DNA of 56,978 nucleotides from IMG/VR virus record IMGVR_UViG_3300034102_004028, positions 1 through 56,978 of that record; one strand, written 5' to 3'. Each line of letters opens with the position of its first letter. Position 1 is the first letter of the stretch. Shown piece by piece: positions 13,994 through 21,602 of this stretch. This DNA comes from a virus. The position numbers and the translations under genes were made by a program. Under the pieces are notes generated by a model, which was not told the DNA's origin, searched no databases, and saw only the letters and a list, made by a program, of their open reading frames with translations.

Positions 13994-14551
13994 ATGCGAA
14001 GTAAACCAATACTTCTTACCATGTTTTTTTCTGCTTTTATCCTGTTTTTGAGTATGATTAATATTGACGTTGACAGGATACTTCCGATGAAGGTGAGCTA
14101 TTACTCACTTTCAAAGGATACACAAAGACAGATTACGTGTCTAGCAGAAAACATCTATTTCGAAGCTGCCCATGAACCAATCACTGGACAAAAAGCGGTA
14201 GCATTTGTAACAATTAATCGTGTACAAACAGGCAATTATGCCAATACAATCTGTGATGTTGTTTTCCAGAAAACGGGTGGAACTTGTCAGTTTTCCTGGT
14301 ATTGTGACAAGAAGTTTACCGATAAACGCTTGACAATCAGAGAAACAAAGTTGTATAATGACATTCGTGAGTTAGCAACACACATCGTCATAAACTTTGA
14401 AAAGTTGAAAGATGTAACCGAAGGAGCAACTTACTATCATGCCGACTATGTTAATCCGGGTTGGAAATTGGATAAAGTCGACCAAATTGGTCGGCACATT
14501 TTTTACAAAAGAAAAGGTGACAAAATTGACCGAAACAAGGAATTCATCTAA
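13994..14551 (+). CDS. SleB-family cell-wall hydrolase, probable membrane-anchored endolysin
   Basis: 185 residues with an AGGAG site. Residues 6-24 are a hydrophobic segment (ILLTMFFSAFILFLSMINI) with little charge, which could be a signal-anchor (SAR-type) sequence. The SleB/hydrolase_2 domain follows: CLAENIYFEAAHEPITGQKAVAFVTINR with likely catalytic Glu52, then TCQFSWYCD and ATYYHADYVNPGW, both standard for the family. It should cut peptidoglycan glycan strands in the periplasm. As the only free-standing lysin in the window, it is the best endolysin candidate; the next gene encodes a small membrane protein that could assist lysis. Confidence 0.85.
   Translation: MRSKPILLTMFFSAFILFLSMINIDVDRILPMKVSYYSLSKDTQRQITCLAENIYFEAAHEPITGQKAVAFVTINRVQTGNYANTICDVVFQKTGGTCQFSWYCDKKFTDKRLTIRETKLYNDIRELATHIVINFEKLKDVTEGATYYHADYVNPGWKLDKVDQIGRHIFYKRKGDKIDRNKEFI
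14330..14359 (+). promoter_or_regulatory. Sigma-70-like promoter inside the hydrolase gene
   Basis: TTGACA at 14330-14335, 18-base spacer, TATAAT at 14354-14359. It could drive the downstream membrane protein, AAA+ ATPase and dsbA-33-59 genes apart from the lysin. Confidence 0.6.
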
Positions 14552-14552
14552 A

Positions 14553-14777
14553 ATGAAAGATTCTTCCACGTTTATTACCATTGCGGTTTGTGTTATGATT
14601 ACACTGATGGCAGGAGTTATTTCATTGTCTCTGAATCAACTCAATGACAGAAACAATATGGCTAGGAACATTGAAGCCGCTATTGCAAAGGGTGTTGACC
14701 CTCTAGCGGTTAAGTGTGCATACGAAACTCAACCTACAGCTACTTGTGTGTCTTATGCTTTGAACATTAAGAAATGA
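14553..14777 (+). CDS. Small single-span membrane protein
   Basis: 74 residues from the ATG at 14553, one base after the hydrolase stop codon; a longer frame reaches back to 14439 inside the hydrolase but is unlikely. Residues 6-26 form one membrane span (TFITIAVCVMITLMAGVISLS). The outer part has two Cys (VKCAYETQPTATCVSYA) that could make a disulfide in the periplasm. Candidate holin, spanin or lysis regulator by position; similar short proteins also occur away from lysis genes. Its stop overlaps the next start (ATGA). Confidence 0.65.
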   Translation: MKDSSTFITIAVCVMITLMAGVISLSLNQLNDRNNMARNIEAAIAKGVDPLAVKCAYETQPTATCVSYALNIKK

Positions 14778-15922
14778 GCGATTCAGTTTCCAATTTTTTA
14801 GCCAAAATTAGTGCCGAAAGCACTGCAATTGCAGTGCGCCGGCGTAAAAAGTTAAAGTTAAAAAGAAAAAACAAAAGAACATTTAGGAAGTGGATTTGGT
14901 CCGCAGAAGATGTGAACAACAATATTATGAATAATGAAAAGATTTTTGTCGGTGCTTCCGACTATGGTGACTATGTTTTCTCTCAATTACTTGACAAGCG
15001 GGCGAATTCTGACCTGAGTACGCTTAGCCGAGAATATCAGCTACATTGCAACCGCAAAAAGTGGCATGATTACATGGAGAGTGAATTTGATGGTGAATAC
15101 ATTCTAGAATCAAACGATTCTTACGGGATGATTATCACTGAAGGATTCAACTTCATACGTTATAATCTGAGTTCAAATTCTGTCACTGTTACTGTATATG
15201 GTGACAAAGAATTTATTGAAGATATTAGAGAATCCGTTTTTGGTCACTTTGAAGAAGTTACTTCACACATCGAATGGGTTTATGCCAATGATGGAAGTTC
15301 TGTGAATGTTCCTCTGAATAAAGACCGTTTGCCTGTTGCTGAAATGTATCCTTTCCTGAAAGGTGAAACACTTGAAAGCTACTACGACCGTTACCTGAAT
15401 TCGCAAGCAAATATTCTTTTGCTGATTGGACCTCCAGGTACTGGTAAGACTACTTTCATCCGTGGCTTACTGTCACATAGCAACTCATCTGCAATTGTTA
15501 CCTATGATGCAAGCATCCTGGAGAAAGATTTTCTCTTTGCTCGTTTCATTGAAGATGATGCCAATATCATGGTCCTGGAAGATTCCGATAACTTCCTGAA
15601 GGCTCGTAGTGATGGTAACACAATGATGCACCGTTTCCTGAACGTTGGTGATGGTCTAGTGACAACGAAAGGTAAGAAACTTATCTTCTCGACAAACTTG
15701 CCTTCTATTCGTGATGTTGATTCGGCACTTGTTCGCCCAGGACGTTGCTTTGATATTCTGAATTTTGATACACTTACACAAAGCGAAGCTGAAGTTCTTT
15801 CTACTCGCCTCGGTGTTCAGCTTGATGGTATCCGTGATAAGTGGTCTATTGCTGAAGTGTTCAACAAACAAGTTGAAAATTCTACCATCAAAAAAGTTGG
15901 TAGAAAAGTTGGTTTTATTTAA
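14774..15922 (+). CDS. AAA+ ATPase
   Basis: 382 residues. The N-terminus is strongly basic (residues 21-38: RRRKKLKLKRKNKRTFRK), suitable for nucleic-acid contact. The middle (about 50-200) has no known family. The AAA+ core runs from about 205: Walker A GPPGTGKT 219-226, Walker B IMVLED 265-270, sensor-1 FSTNLPS and an arginine-finger segment LVRPGRCFD, closest to the BCS1/Cdc48-like class. It could remodel replication or transcription complexes. It leads a run of replication and late-transcription genes (dsbA, 33, 59), which favours such a role. Confidence 0.8.
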   Translation: MSDSVSNFLAKISAESTAIAVRRRKKLKLKRKNKRTFRKWIWSAEDVNNNIMNNEKIFVGASDYGDYVFSQLLDKRANSDLSTLSREYQLHCNRKKWHDYMESEFDGEYILESNDSYGMIITEGFNFIRYNLSSNSVTVTVYGDKEFIEDIRESVFGHFEEVTSHIEWVYANDGSSVNVPLNKDRLPVAEMYPFLKGETLESYYDRYLNSQANILLLIGPPGTGKTTFIRGLLSHSNSSAIVTYDASILEKDFLFARFIEDDANIMVLEDSDNFLKARSDGNTMMHRFLNVGDGLVTTKGKKLIFSTNLPSIRDVDSALVRPGRCFDILNFDTLTQSEAEVLSTRLGVQLDGIRDKWSIAEVFNKQVENSTIKKVGRKVGFI

Positions 15923-15931
15923 GGAGTTATT

Positions 15932-16204
15932 ATGTCTGTGAAACAAATGTCTATCAATCAAATTTCGAGCGAAGCTGACCGCAAGAAACTGTTTGATGCA
16001 ATTAGAGAATGTTCCGATTCCATGACACGAATCGAAGGTGAAAAAGACTTCATCAAAGAAGCAACCAAAAAAGTCTGTGAAGATTTGAAGTTGCCAAAGC
16101 GACTTGTCAATCGCCTTGTCAAAGTTTATCATAAGCAAAACTATGATGAAGAAGTGGCAACGCATGAGCAATTTGAACAATTGTATGAAACGATTGTGAA
16201 GTGA
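15932..16204 (+). CDS. dsbA: DsbA-like double-stranded DNA-binding protein
   Basis: 90 residues, the same size as T4 DsbA (89), with an AAGGAG site. The pattern (LKLPKRLVNRLVKVYHKQNYDEE, then EQFEQLYETIV) matches the C-terminal half of T4 DsbA, where a helical domain binds DNA near late promoters. It also occupies the T4 position next to gene 33 and gene 59. Expected role: assistance to late transcription or DNA packaging on double-stranded DNA. Identification rests on pattern plus synteny. Confidence 0.75.
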   Translation: MSVKQMSINQISSEADRKKLFDAIRECSDSMTRIEGEKDFIKEATKKVCEDLKLPKRLVNRLVKVYHKQNYDEEVATHEQFEQLYETIVK

Positions 16205-16425
16205 TGCCAACAAAAGACGAAATGTTCAAGTTCCAGCAAGAGATAGAAACTCTTGTTTCTGGAACCGATTACAATTACATGGAAGCAATCGTAGAATATT
16301 GCAACCTGACAGGTATGGAAATTGAACTAGCATCAACCCTTGTTAACAAAGATTTGAAAGCAAAGATAGCAATCGATGCAGAAAATCTCAATATGTTACC
16401 GAAAGCCGCCAGACTACCAATATGA
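16204..16425 (+). CDS. 33: Gp33-like late transcription co-activator
   Basis: 73 residues from the ATG at 16204, which overlaps the dsbA stop (TGATG). Shorter than T4 Gp33 (112). Helical, with YMEAIVEYCNLTGMEIELASTLVNKDLKAKI, a pattern seen in Gp33 of T4-like phages, where it bridges the sliding clamp and RNA polymerase flap to activate late promoters. The C-terminal LPKAARLPI could be the clamp-contact tail. It supports the view that the ATAAATA elements in the window are late promoters. Gene 55 is not in the window. Confidence 0.75.
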   Translation: MPTKDEMFKFQQEIETLVSGTDYNYMEAIVEYCNLTGMEIELASTLVNKDLKAKIAIDAENLNMLPKAARLPI

Positions 16426-17006
16426 CAGGTTACGAAGCCTTTTCTCTTTATCATGTTCTGAAATTACACTTCACTTCCGATAGTTACGATTACTTCAAGT
16501 ACAACGGTAAATGTAACATCAACATTGAAACTTTCGAAAAGCGCAGAGACAAGTATCATTTCTACAAGTTGTCCAGGAAATATGAGAAAGATGATTACCA
16601 GGAATTCGTCATTTCTGCTCTCATGCAAAATGAAAATGCATGGGCAGGAACTCTACTTGAGGACGATACCTACGATAAACATCTGAAGCGCCAGGCAATC
16701 TTGCAAGCACTAGGCTATACATTCAAAAATGACTGTGCTATAATTCGTGAAGCAGGTGGCATTAATAGTGTCTTGAAAATTGATGAAGGTTATCCTCCTC
16801 TGTTGACAATGACTTTGCAGAATGTCACAACTATTGAAACTTTGTGCATACTTAATTCTTTTATGAATTTCTTGCCTGTTTGGAACCGAAAGATTAGTGA
16901 TACTATCCGATGGCCGACATTGCATAGAAAATTTGTGAAGTATGCACCCTTTATACTCTTTGATAAGGAAACGTATCGCAAACATGCGATTCAGGAATTG
17001 AAATGA
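16422..17006 (+). CDS. 59: Gp59-like helicase loader
   Basis: 194 residues (T4 Gp59 has 217), coupled by ATGA to gene 33. The N-terminus MTGYEAFSLYHVLKLHFTSDSYDYFKYNGK is typical: T4-like loaders share a GY(E/D)AY...K.HFT...YDYFKYNGK start. The C-terminal half with GINSVLKIDEGYPPLLTMTLQ also fits. Gp59 binds forked DNA and Gp32 and loads the Gp41 helicase. Gene 32 is two genes downstream, as in the T4 cluster but with a HAD gene inserted. Confidence 0.88.
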   Translation: MTGYEAFSLYHVLKLHFTSDSYDYFKYNGKCNINIETFEKRRDKYHFYKLSRKYEKDDYQEFVISALMQNENAWAGTLLEDDTYDKHLKRQAILQALGYTFKNDCAIIREAGGINSVLKIDEGYPPLLTMTLQNVTTIETLCILNSFMNFLPVWNRKISDTIRWPTLHRKFVKYAPFILFDKETYRKHAIQELK

Positions 17007-17494
17007 TTAAGAAAATTTATTTGGACATGGATGGTGTTCTCTGTAACTTCGAAAAGAAGTACATTGAACTTTTTGGTAAAGAACCGGCAGCCGCTGACCG
17101 CAATCGTAAAGAGTGGTCGGCTAACTGGGACAAATTTTGCCAAGAAGGACACTTCGAGAAATTGAACTGGTTTCCTGGAGCACATGTTTTGCTTGACCAC
17201 GTTAAGCGAACAAACATCACCACAGAAATTCTTTCTTCATCTGGCGGTAAAAAATACCATGATATGGTTGAAGCAAGTAAAAAGAAGTGGTTAAAAGAAC
17301 ATAACATTCTTTATAAGGCTAACATTGTTCCTGGTCGTTCGTATAAAACCGCATACGCAACACCAGAAACTGTATTGATTGATGATACTCCAGATATCAT
17401 TGAAGCTTTTAACAAAGCAGGTGGTCACGGCATTCTTCATAAGGATGTCGGTGAAACTATCAAAATTCTGGACAAGCTATTGACAAATGGCTAA
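17003..17494 (+). CDS. HAD-family 5'(3')-deoxyribonucleotidase-like phosphatase
   Basis: 163 residues. HAD motif I is DMDGVLCNF (nucleophile Asp8, acid Asp10), motif II is likely in ILSSSGG, and motif III/IV reads VLIDDTPDIIEAF. The small size and lack of a large cap match the 5'(3')-deoxyribonucleotidase class, which removes phosphate from nucleoside monophosphates; other small-molecule phosphatase roles remain possible. It overlaps gene 59 by ATGA and ends with the gene 32 promoter inside its last codons. Not part of the T4 59-32 order, so probably an insertion. Confidence 0.8.
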   Translation: MIKKIYLDMDGVLCNFEKKYIELFGKEPAAADRNRKEWSANWDKFCQEGHFEKLNWFPGAHVLLDHVKRTNITTEILSSSGGKKYHDMVEASKKKWLKEHNILYKANIVPGRSYKTAYATPETVLIDDTPDIIEAFNKAGGHGILHKDVGETIKILDKLLTNG

Positions 17495-17509
17495 ATAATT
17501 TTATATAAT
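17480..17509 (+). promoter_or_regulatory. Sigma-70-like promoter of gene 32
   Basis: TTGACA at 17480-17485, 18-base spacer, TATAAT at 17504-17509. The start should be near 17516, giving a leader of about 50 bases before the ATG at 17569. This rules out an in-frame TTG at 17515 as start codon. Confidence 0.8.
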
Positions 17510-17568
17510 GAATTTTGTGGATAAAAAAACATACAACGACATACATCGCATATACGAAAGGAAATATT

Positions 17569-18450
17569 ATGTCATTCGCTAATCTTAAACGCAACCGTGA
17601 TAGCCTTGATAAACTCACCAAGGCAATTGAGAGCACCACACAAACTGCTGAGGCTGGCTCCAAAGACGACACCCGATTCTGGACTCCTACTGTTGACAAA
17701 TCTGGCAACGGCATGGCTGTCATTCGTTTTCTTCCAGCACCTGGTGCTGATGGAGAAGATGGTCTTCCTTGGGTTCGTTTGTTCGACCACGGTTTTCAAG
17801 GACCTGGTGGCTGGTACATTGATAAGTGCCTGACCACACTTAATGAGAAGTGTCCTGTTTGCGAACACAACAACACTCTATGGAACTCTGGTGTTGAAGC
17901 AAACAAAGATATTGCACGTAAGCAAAAGCGCCGTCTTTCTTACATCGCAAACATCTATGTTGTTTCCGACCCATCTAATCCTGAGAATGAAGGCACTGTT
18001 CGTTTGTTCAAATTCGGTAAGAAAATCTTCGATAAGATTACTGAAGCAATGAACCCCGAGTTTGCTGATGAAACTCCTCTGAATCCTTTTGATTTCTGGG
18101 AAGGCGCAAACTTCAAACTGAAGATTCGTAATGTTGAAGGCTACCGCAACTATGACAAATCAGAATTTGCCGATAAGTCTGCATTGCTTGGTGGTGACGA
18201 TTCAGCACTTGAAAAGATTTATTCGCAAGAACATTCTTTGAAAGAAATGTCTGACCGTAAACACTTCAAACCTTACGATACTCTGAAGGCTCGCCTTGAT
18301 AAGGTTCTTGGTTTTGAAGGTGTTGCTCCTCAGAGCCGCGCTGAAGAAGTTGAGATTCCTGTTGTCAAAGCAAAAGGTGGAGTAAATATTCCATCTAGCG
18401 TTGATGATGATGACTTGGATTATTTCAAGTCTCTAGCAGAGCAAGAGTAA
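17569..18450 (+). CDS. 32: Single-stranded DNA-binding protein Gp32
   Basis: 293 residues (T4 Gp32 301). The start MSFANLKRNRDSLDKL follows AAGGA by five bases and carries the basic self-association segment. The zinc site His74, Cys87, Cys95, Cys98 (DHGFQ, DKCL, KCPVC) matches T4 His64/Cys77/Cys87/Cys90 in order. The core includes RLSYIANIYVVSDPSNPENEG, and the C-terminus is acidic (VDDDDLDYFKSLAEQE), as needed to recruit Gp59 and other partners. It coats ssDNA in replication and recombination. It has its own promoter, and an intrinsic terminator follows. Confidence 0.95.
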   Translation: MSFANLKRNRDSLDKLTKAIESTTQTAEAGSKDDTRFWTPTVDKSGNGMAVIRFLPAPGADGEDGLPWVRLFDHGFQGPGGWYIDKCLTTLNEKCPVCEHNNTLWNSGVEANKDIARKQKRRLSYIANIYVVSDPSNPENEGTVRLFKFGKKIFDKITEAMNPEFADETPLNPFDFWEGANFKLKIRNVEGYRNYDKSEFADKSALLGGDDSALEKIYSQEHSLKEMSDRKHFKPYDTLKARLDKVLGFEGVAPQSRAEEVEIPVVKAKGGVNIPSSVDDDDLDYFKSLAEQE

Positions 18451-18453
18451 TTT

Positions 18454-18480
18454 AAACCCCGCTTAAAGCGGGGTTTTTTA
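18454..18480. terminator. Bidirectional terminator between gene 32 and the tape-measure gene
   Basis: AAACCCCGC/GCGGGGTTT (18454-18462 and 18468-18476) with a five-base loop, A-rich before and T-rich after. It lies between convergent genes; the T run overlaps the tape-measure stop codon. Confidence 0.9.
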
Positions 18481-20658
18481 TGCCATGTTACTTGCGAATA
18501 ACTCGATTGCATCAAAGTTTGTAGCACTTGCGAATGACTGAGGTGCTCCTCCGCCAGACTGAACGTTTGTTGTTGGTGCGACAACAGTTATTCCAGAACC
18601 ATCGAATGCCATAGCCATTCTTTGACCATTACTCAAATCAACACTGCCTTGTGATAGTTGTCTACCTCTTAAAAGAGAATCAACTGATTGATTTAAAGAT
18701 GGGTTAGTTTTTCTGCCACCGGGAGACAGTTTTAAGATATCTGCCGCTATAGCACCAGGATTATTTTTCTGTGCTTCTACTAATGCCTTCGCGCCAGCAG
18801 GTCCAACGTGCCAAGCTAAATTAATCAAGTCGTCAGTTATGTTTGTGAAGCCTTGGGCGCGCAGGCCTGAAACCATATTATTTAAAACTGCTTGATATAT
18901 TTTATCTTGATTTTCTGGACTGAAAACATCCTTTTCAGAAAGTCCAGCAGATTTTAGAGCACCTCTTAGAGTTCCAGGTAAAAATCCATAACGACCCATA
19001 GCGCCAGCATTTTGGTCACCAGTCATTCTGGCATCACTAATGGCTAATGCTTCACCTATCGTTAATTGCGACAAAGGTTTTCCATACTTTGATGTTATTG
19101 ATGGGTCGCCGCCTGGACCACCAAAACCAAAAATTGCATCATAGCCAGCGCGGCCACCTTCGCGGCGACCAATAACATCTCTTAAATTGCCACCTGAAGG
19201 AATTTGACTCGGTGCAGTTCCTCCTTGAGGTGTAATCGGCACATATCCTTTACCCCAATTTGGTCTGTCGGCTTCGATAATTTCATTGAAAGTTCCAAAA
19301 TTTGGTGTCAAATAACCTTTCAATTGATTTTCTTTTCCAGACAATTGACTACCCAATTCAGAAAGTTTGTCAATTATAGCTTTCTTACCTTCATAATATT
19401 TTGGAAGTTGGCCCCTCATAGCATTACCGGTGACTGTGTTGGGTGCGTTTTCTGCCTCATCTATTCTTCTTTGCAGTAGAAGTAAATCTTTTAATTTTGA
19501 ATCAATTTCTTCTCTCAACTCATCTCTAGATTTTTCTCCTGTTGCGGCACCAAATAGTCCTGCGGCACCTATTCCAGCTAAAGCTAATGCGGCACTTCGT
19601 GGGTCTTTTGCACTACCGGCGGCCAAACCCGCCGCAATGGCCATTAATATTTTTCCTTTATTCGACTGAAAAAATTCATTCAAAAGAAAACCTATTGCGC
19701 CACCCATACCAGAAAAACCTGCTGCCAGTTGCATGAATGCCGCTTTTGCATATGTTAAAACTGCATCAGATGCTGTCGCTATACTTTTACCAACTAAGTC
19801 AATTTGAGGTCCAAAATTTCTTATGATTGTTTTGGATACAGTGTCATAAATTTCGTTAAACTTTTTAGTGTCAAATTGTAAATCTAATTTATCAGCCCAT
19901 TGTTGGAGTATATTTTTATCTGATTTGATATCGAGTCCTAGAAAGCTATAAATCTTTTCTTTAAGTGGACCGAAATCTATGCTCTTTGATATTTCTTTTA
20001 TGACATAACCGCCAGCCATCAATGCTATTATGCCTAGTATCGGAGAAATTCTGGATATAGCTCCTAAAGTTCCTGAAATAATACTTCCACCAAAAGAAGC
20101 AATACCACCCAACATACTGCCGATACCACCAAAAATTCCTCCTAAAGCTGAAGAACTAGACGGAGCTGTTTGTGAAGGTTTAGAATCTCCACCTTTTTTA
20201 CCAAGAGAATCAATTGCTTGATTTCTTGTTTTCACATCATACCATAAAGCATCTTGTGACTGTGCTGATTTTCCTGCTGCCAATCTGGTGAGCGTTGCTA
20301 TGTTTTGACGAGTGATGTTCATATCTCTCGCCATTAAATTCATATTGAAAGTATTTTTCGCAACTACTCTGAGTAAAGCTTCTTGTCTCTCATTAGAAGA
20401 AATTAAATCATTTGTAGCCGCCGCTTGTGCAGAAACTTGAGCACTACTTACGGAACCGGCGGCGCCAGAAGAAAGAGGAGAATAACCACGACCAAATATT
20501 TTTTGGCCTGTAGCAGATAACATTCCTTTTCCACCAAAGAAAATGTTTCTGACATCCATTCTTTCACGGGCGCTTTTTAAAACAGCAGAACCCATCGAAC
20601 TGAGTACGCCTTTATTTTTCAGTTCTTGCTTATATACTGTTGAAAATCTTGTTGCCAT
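18478..20658 (-). CDS. Tape-measure protein with muralytic domain
   Basis: 726 residues. The N-terminal part is helical and Ala/Gln-rich. About 175-235 is a Gly/Ile-rich hydrophobic stretch (GGIFGGIGSMLGGIASFGG, then ILGIIALMAGGYVI), with another near 310-370: features of tape-measure proteins that insert in the host membrane. Residues about 490-650 look like a peptidoglycan hydrolase: RREGGRAGYDAIF, then AGAMGRYGFLPGTLRGALKSAG and FSPENQDKIYQAVL, a muramidase/transglycosylase pattern with possible catalytic Glu in RREGG. In T4 the tape measure is Gp29 and the tail lysozyme is in Gp5; here the lytic activity appears to be in this protein. Its ATG directly abuts the stop of the frameshift ORF of the tail chaperone. 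Confidence 0.75.
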   Translation of the reverse strand: MATRFSTVYKQELKNKGVLSSMGSAVLKSARERMDVRNIFFGGKGMLSATGQKIFGRGYSPLSSGAAGSVSSAQVSAQAAATNDLISSNERQEALLRVVAKNTFNMNLMARDMNITRQNIATLTRLAAGKSAQSQDALWYDVKTRNQAIDSLGKKGGDSKPSQTAPSSSSALGGIFGGIGSMLGGIASFGGSIISGTLGAISRISPILGIIALMAGGYVIKEISKSIDFGPLKEKIYSFLGLDIKSDKNILQQWADKLDLQFDTKKFNEIYDTVSKTIIRNFGPQIDLVGKSIATASDAVLTYAKAAFMQLAAGFSGMGGAIGFLLNEFFQSNKGKILMAIAAGLAAGSAKDPRSAALALAGIGAAGLFGAATGEKSRDELREEIDSKLKDLLLLQRRIDEAENAPNTVTGNAMRGQLPKYYEGKKAIIDKLSELGSQLSGKENQLKGYLTPNFGTFNEIIEADRPNWGKGYVPITPQGGTAPSQIPSGGNLRDVIGRREGGRAGYDAIFGFGGPGGDPSITSKYGKPLSQLTIGEALAISDARMTGDQNAGAMGRYGFLPGTLRGALKSAGLSEKDVFSPENQDKIYQAVLNNMVSGLRAQGFTNITDDLINLAWHVGPAGAKALVEAQKNNPGAIAADILKLSPGGRKTNPSLNQSVDSLLRGRQLSQGSVDLSNGQRMAMAFDGSGITVVAPTTNVQSGGGAPQSFASATNFDAIELFASNMA

Positions 20659-20859
20659 TTATTTTTTTCTTCTTGCTAGATTTTGTTGTTTAATTTTTTC
20701 ATTTTCTTCTTCAATATGTTGTAGAAGCATAGTCACATAAACATTTCTTTCCCAAGGCATCATTTCATTTAAATCACGTAAACTATATTTGTGGTGTTGC
20801 ATCAGTGCAAAATTAGTTTGGAAATGATTGCTTAAATTATCATAACGAACGGTCAGGCG
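20659..20859 (-). CDS. -1 frameshift extension of the tail chaperone
   Basis: 66 codons ending at TAA (20659-20661). The frame between the previous in-frame stop and its first ATG has no ATG, GTG or TTG for the first 18 codons, yet codes for a sensible protein with MQHHKYSLRDLNEMMPWERN, then a charged helix EEENEKIKQQNLARRKK. It joins the 20853-21590 gene through a -1 slip at TTTTTTC (20859-20865), giving a 310-residue fusion. This is the G/GT layout of tail assembly chaperones placed just before tape-measure genes (known from lambda and many other phages). Independent initiation at the internal ATG (MQHHK) is the alternative. Confidence 0.7.
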   Translation of the reverse strand, partial: RLTVRYDNLSNHFQTNFALMQHHKYSLRDLNEMMPWERNVYVTMLLQHIEEENEKIKQQNLARRKK

Positions 20860-21590
20860 AAAAAACTTTGGATTCCTTCAATCTCAATGTTATCGGCATA
20901 ACCACATTTAACACACTTAAAATCAAGTTTCTTTGTCAACTTAGGAATATTTTCAAAGAATTCTTTTATCTTCTGAAATTGCTCTCTTGTCAAACTATCA
21001 ATAAAATCAATTAATTCTTCTTTAGGAGTATCTTTGGCATAGTAAATGCTTTCGTCATCGTAAATGTAGTCGATGGAACTTAAAATTGTTTCCACAACAA
21101 CGGCAGTCGGACTAACATTTTCAATAGCTGTGAGTGTTTCTATACTTCCAAATGTCGGATACTTTAAAACGAGTCCTAGTTTAGGAGTCAATTCTAGTTT
21201 ATTGGTCTCATTACCATTCAATTCAGGTTCAACCTCAAGGGCATTAAAACTCAACTTGACAATTGAGTTGCATTTTCTTTTTTCGCCACCTTCATCAATA
21301 TCGTTGTTGCATTTGTATTGCAAATCGACTGTTTCACCTACCGACCTTGCTCTCAGATGTAAGAACAAATATTCAAAATCTAAGATTGGTAAATCATCAA
21401 CATCTATTTTCGTAATCAAACAATTTGTAATTATTTGTTTGATTGCTAAGATGACTGAGTTTTGGTCATCTGACTCCGCAGCCATCAAAAGAATTTTTTC
21501 TTCCTTAACTAAAAACGGTCTGAACTTTACTTTCTTCTTCATCAATGGCAAAGTAATTTCGTATAAAGGCACATCAACTTTAGGTAACAT
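20853..21590 (-). CDS. 26: Gp26-like baseplate hub/tail chaperone (zero-frame product)
   Basis: 245 residues; related to the T4 Gp26/T4_baseplate family. The N-terminal part VKFRPFLVKEEKILLMA...ILAIKQIITNCL and FEYLFLHLRARSVGE is characteristic. Two Cys pairs (Cys94 and Cys107, and CVKC near 229-232) probably bind zinc. The C-terminal end ...IEGIQSFFA finishes on the slippery TTTTTTC. Position immediately before a tape-measure gene suggests a tail-assembly chaperone that wraps the tape measure; the frameshifted form adds the tape-measure-binding tail (inference from other phages). Confidence 0.8.
   Translation of the reverse strand: MLPKVDVPLYEITLPLMKKKVKFRPFLVKEEKILLMAAESDDQNSVILAIKQIITNCLITKIDVDDLPILDFEYLFLHLRARSVGETVDLQYKCNNDIDEGGEKRKCNSIVKLSFNALEVEPELNGNETNKLELTPKLGLVLKYPTFGSIETLTAIENVSPTAVVVETILSSIDYIYDDESIYYAKDTPKEELIDFIDSLTREQFQKIKEFFENIPKLTKKLDFKCVKCGYADNIEIEGIQSFFA
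20859..20865 (-). other. Probable -1 ribosomal frameshift site (T TTT TTC)
   Basis: Read on the - strand in the chaperone frame: AGT TTT TTC GCC TGA. The heptamer fits the X XXY YYZ rule, lies two codons before the zero-frame stop, and a -1 slip opens the extension frame exactly (next codon CGC). Confidence 0.7.
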
Positions 21591-21602
21591 AAAATCTCCA
21601 AA

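Noticed and set aside
15161-15180. TATAAT-like hexamer inside the AAA+ gene as a promoter
   Set aside because: No -35 hexamer at 16-18 bases upstream.
17515-17568. Gene 32 starting at TTG 17515
   Set aside because: It would begin at or before the predicted transcript start, and the residues before MSFANLK are not Gp32-like; ATG 17569 has AAGGA in front.
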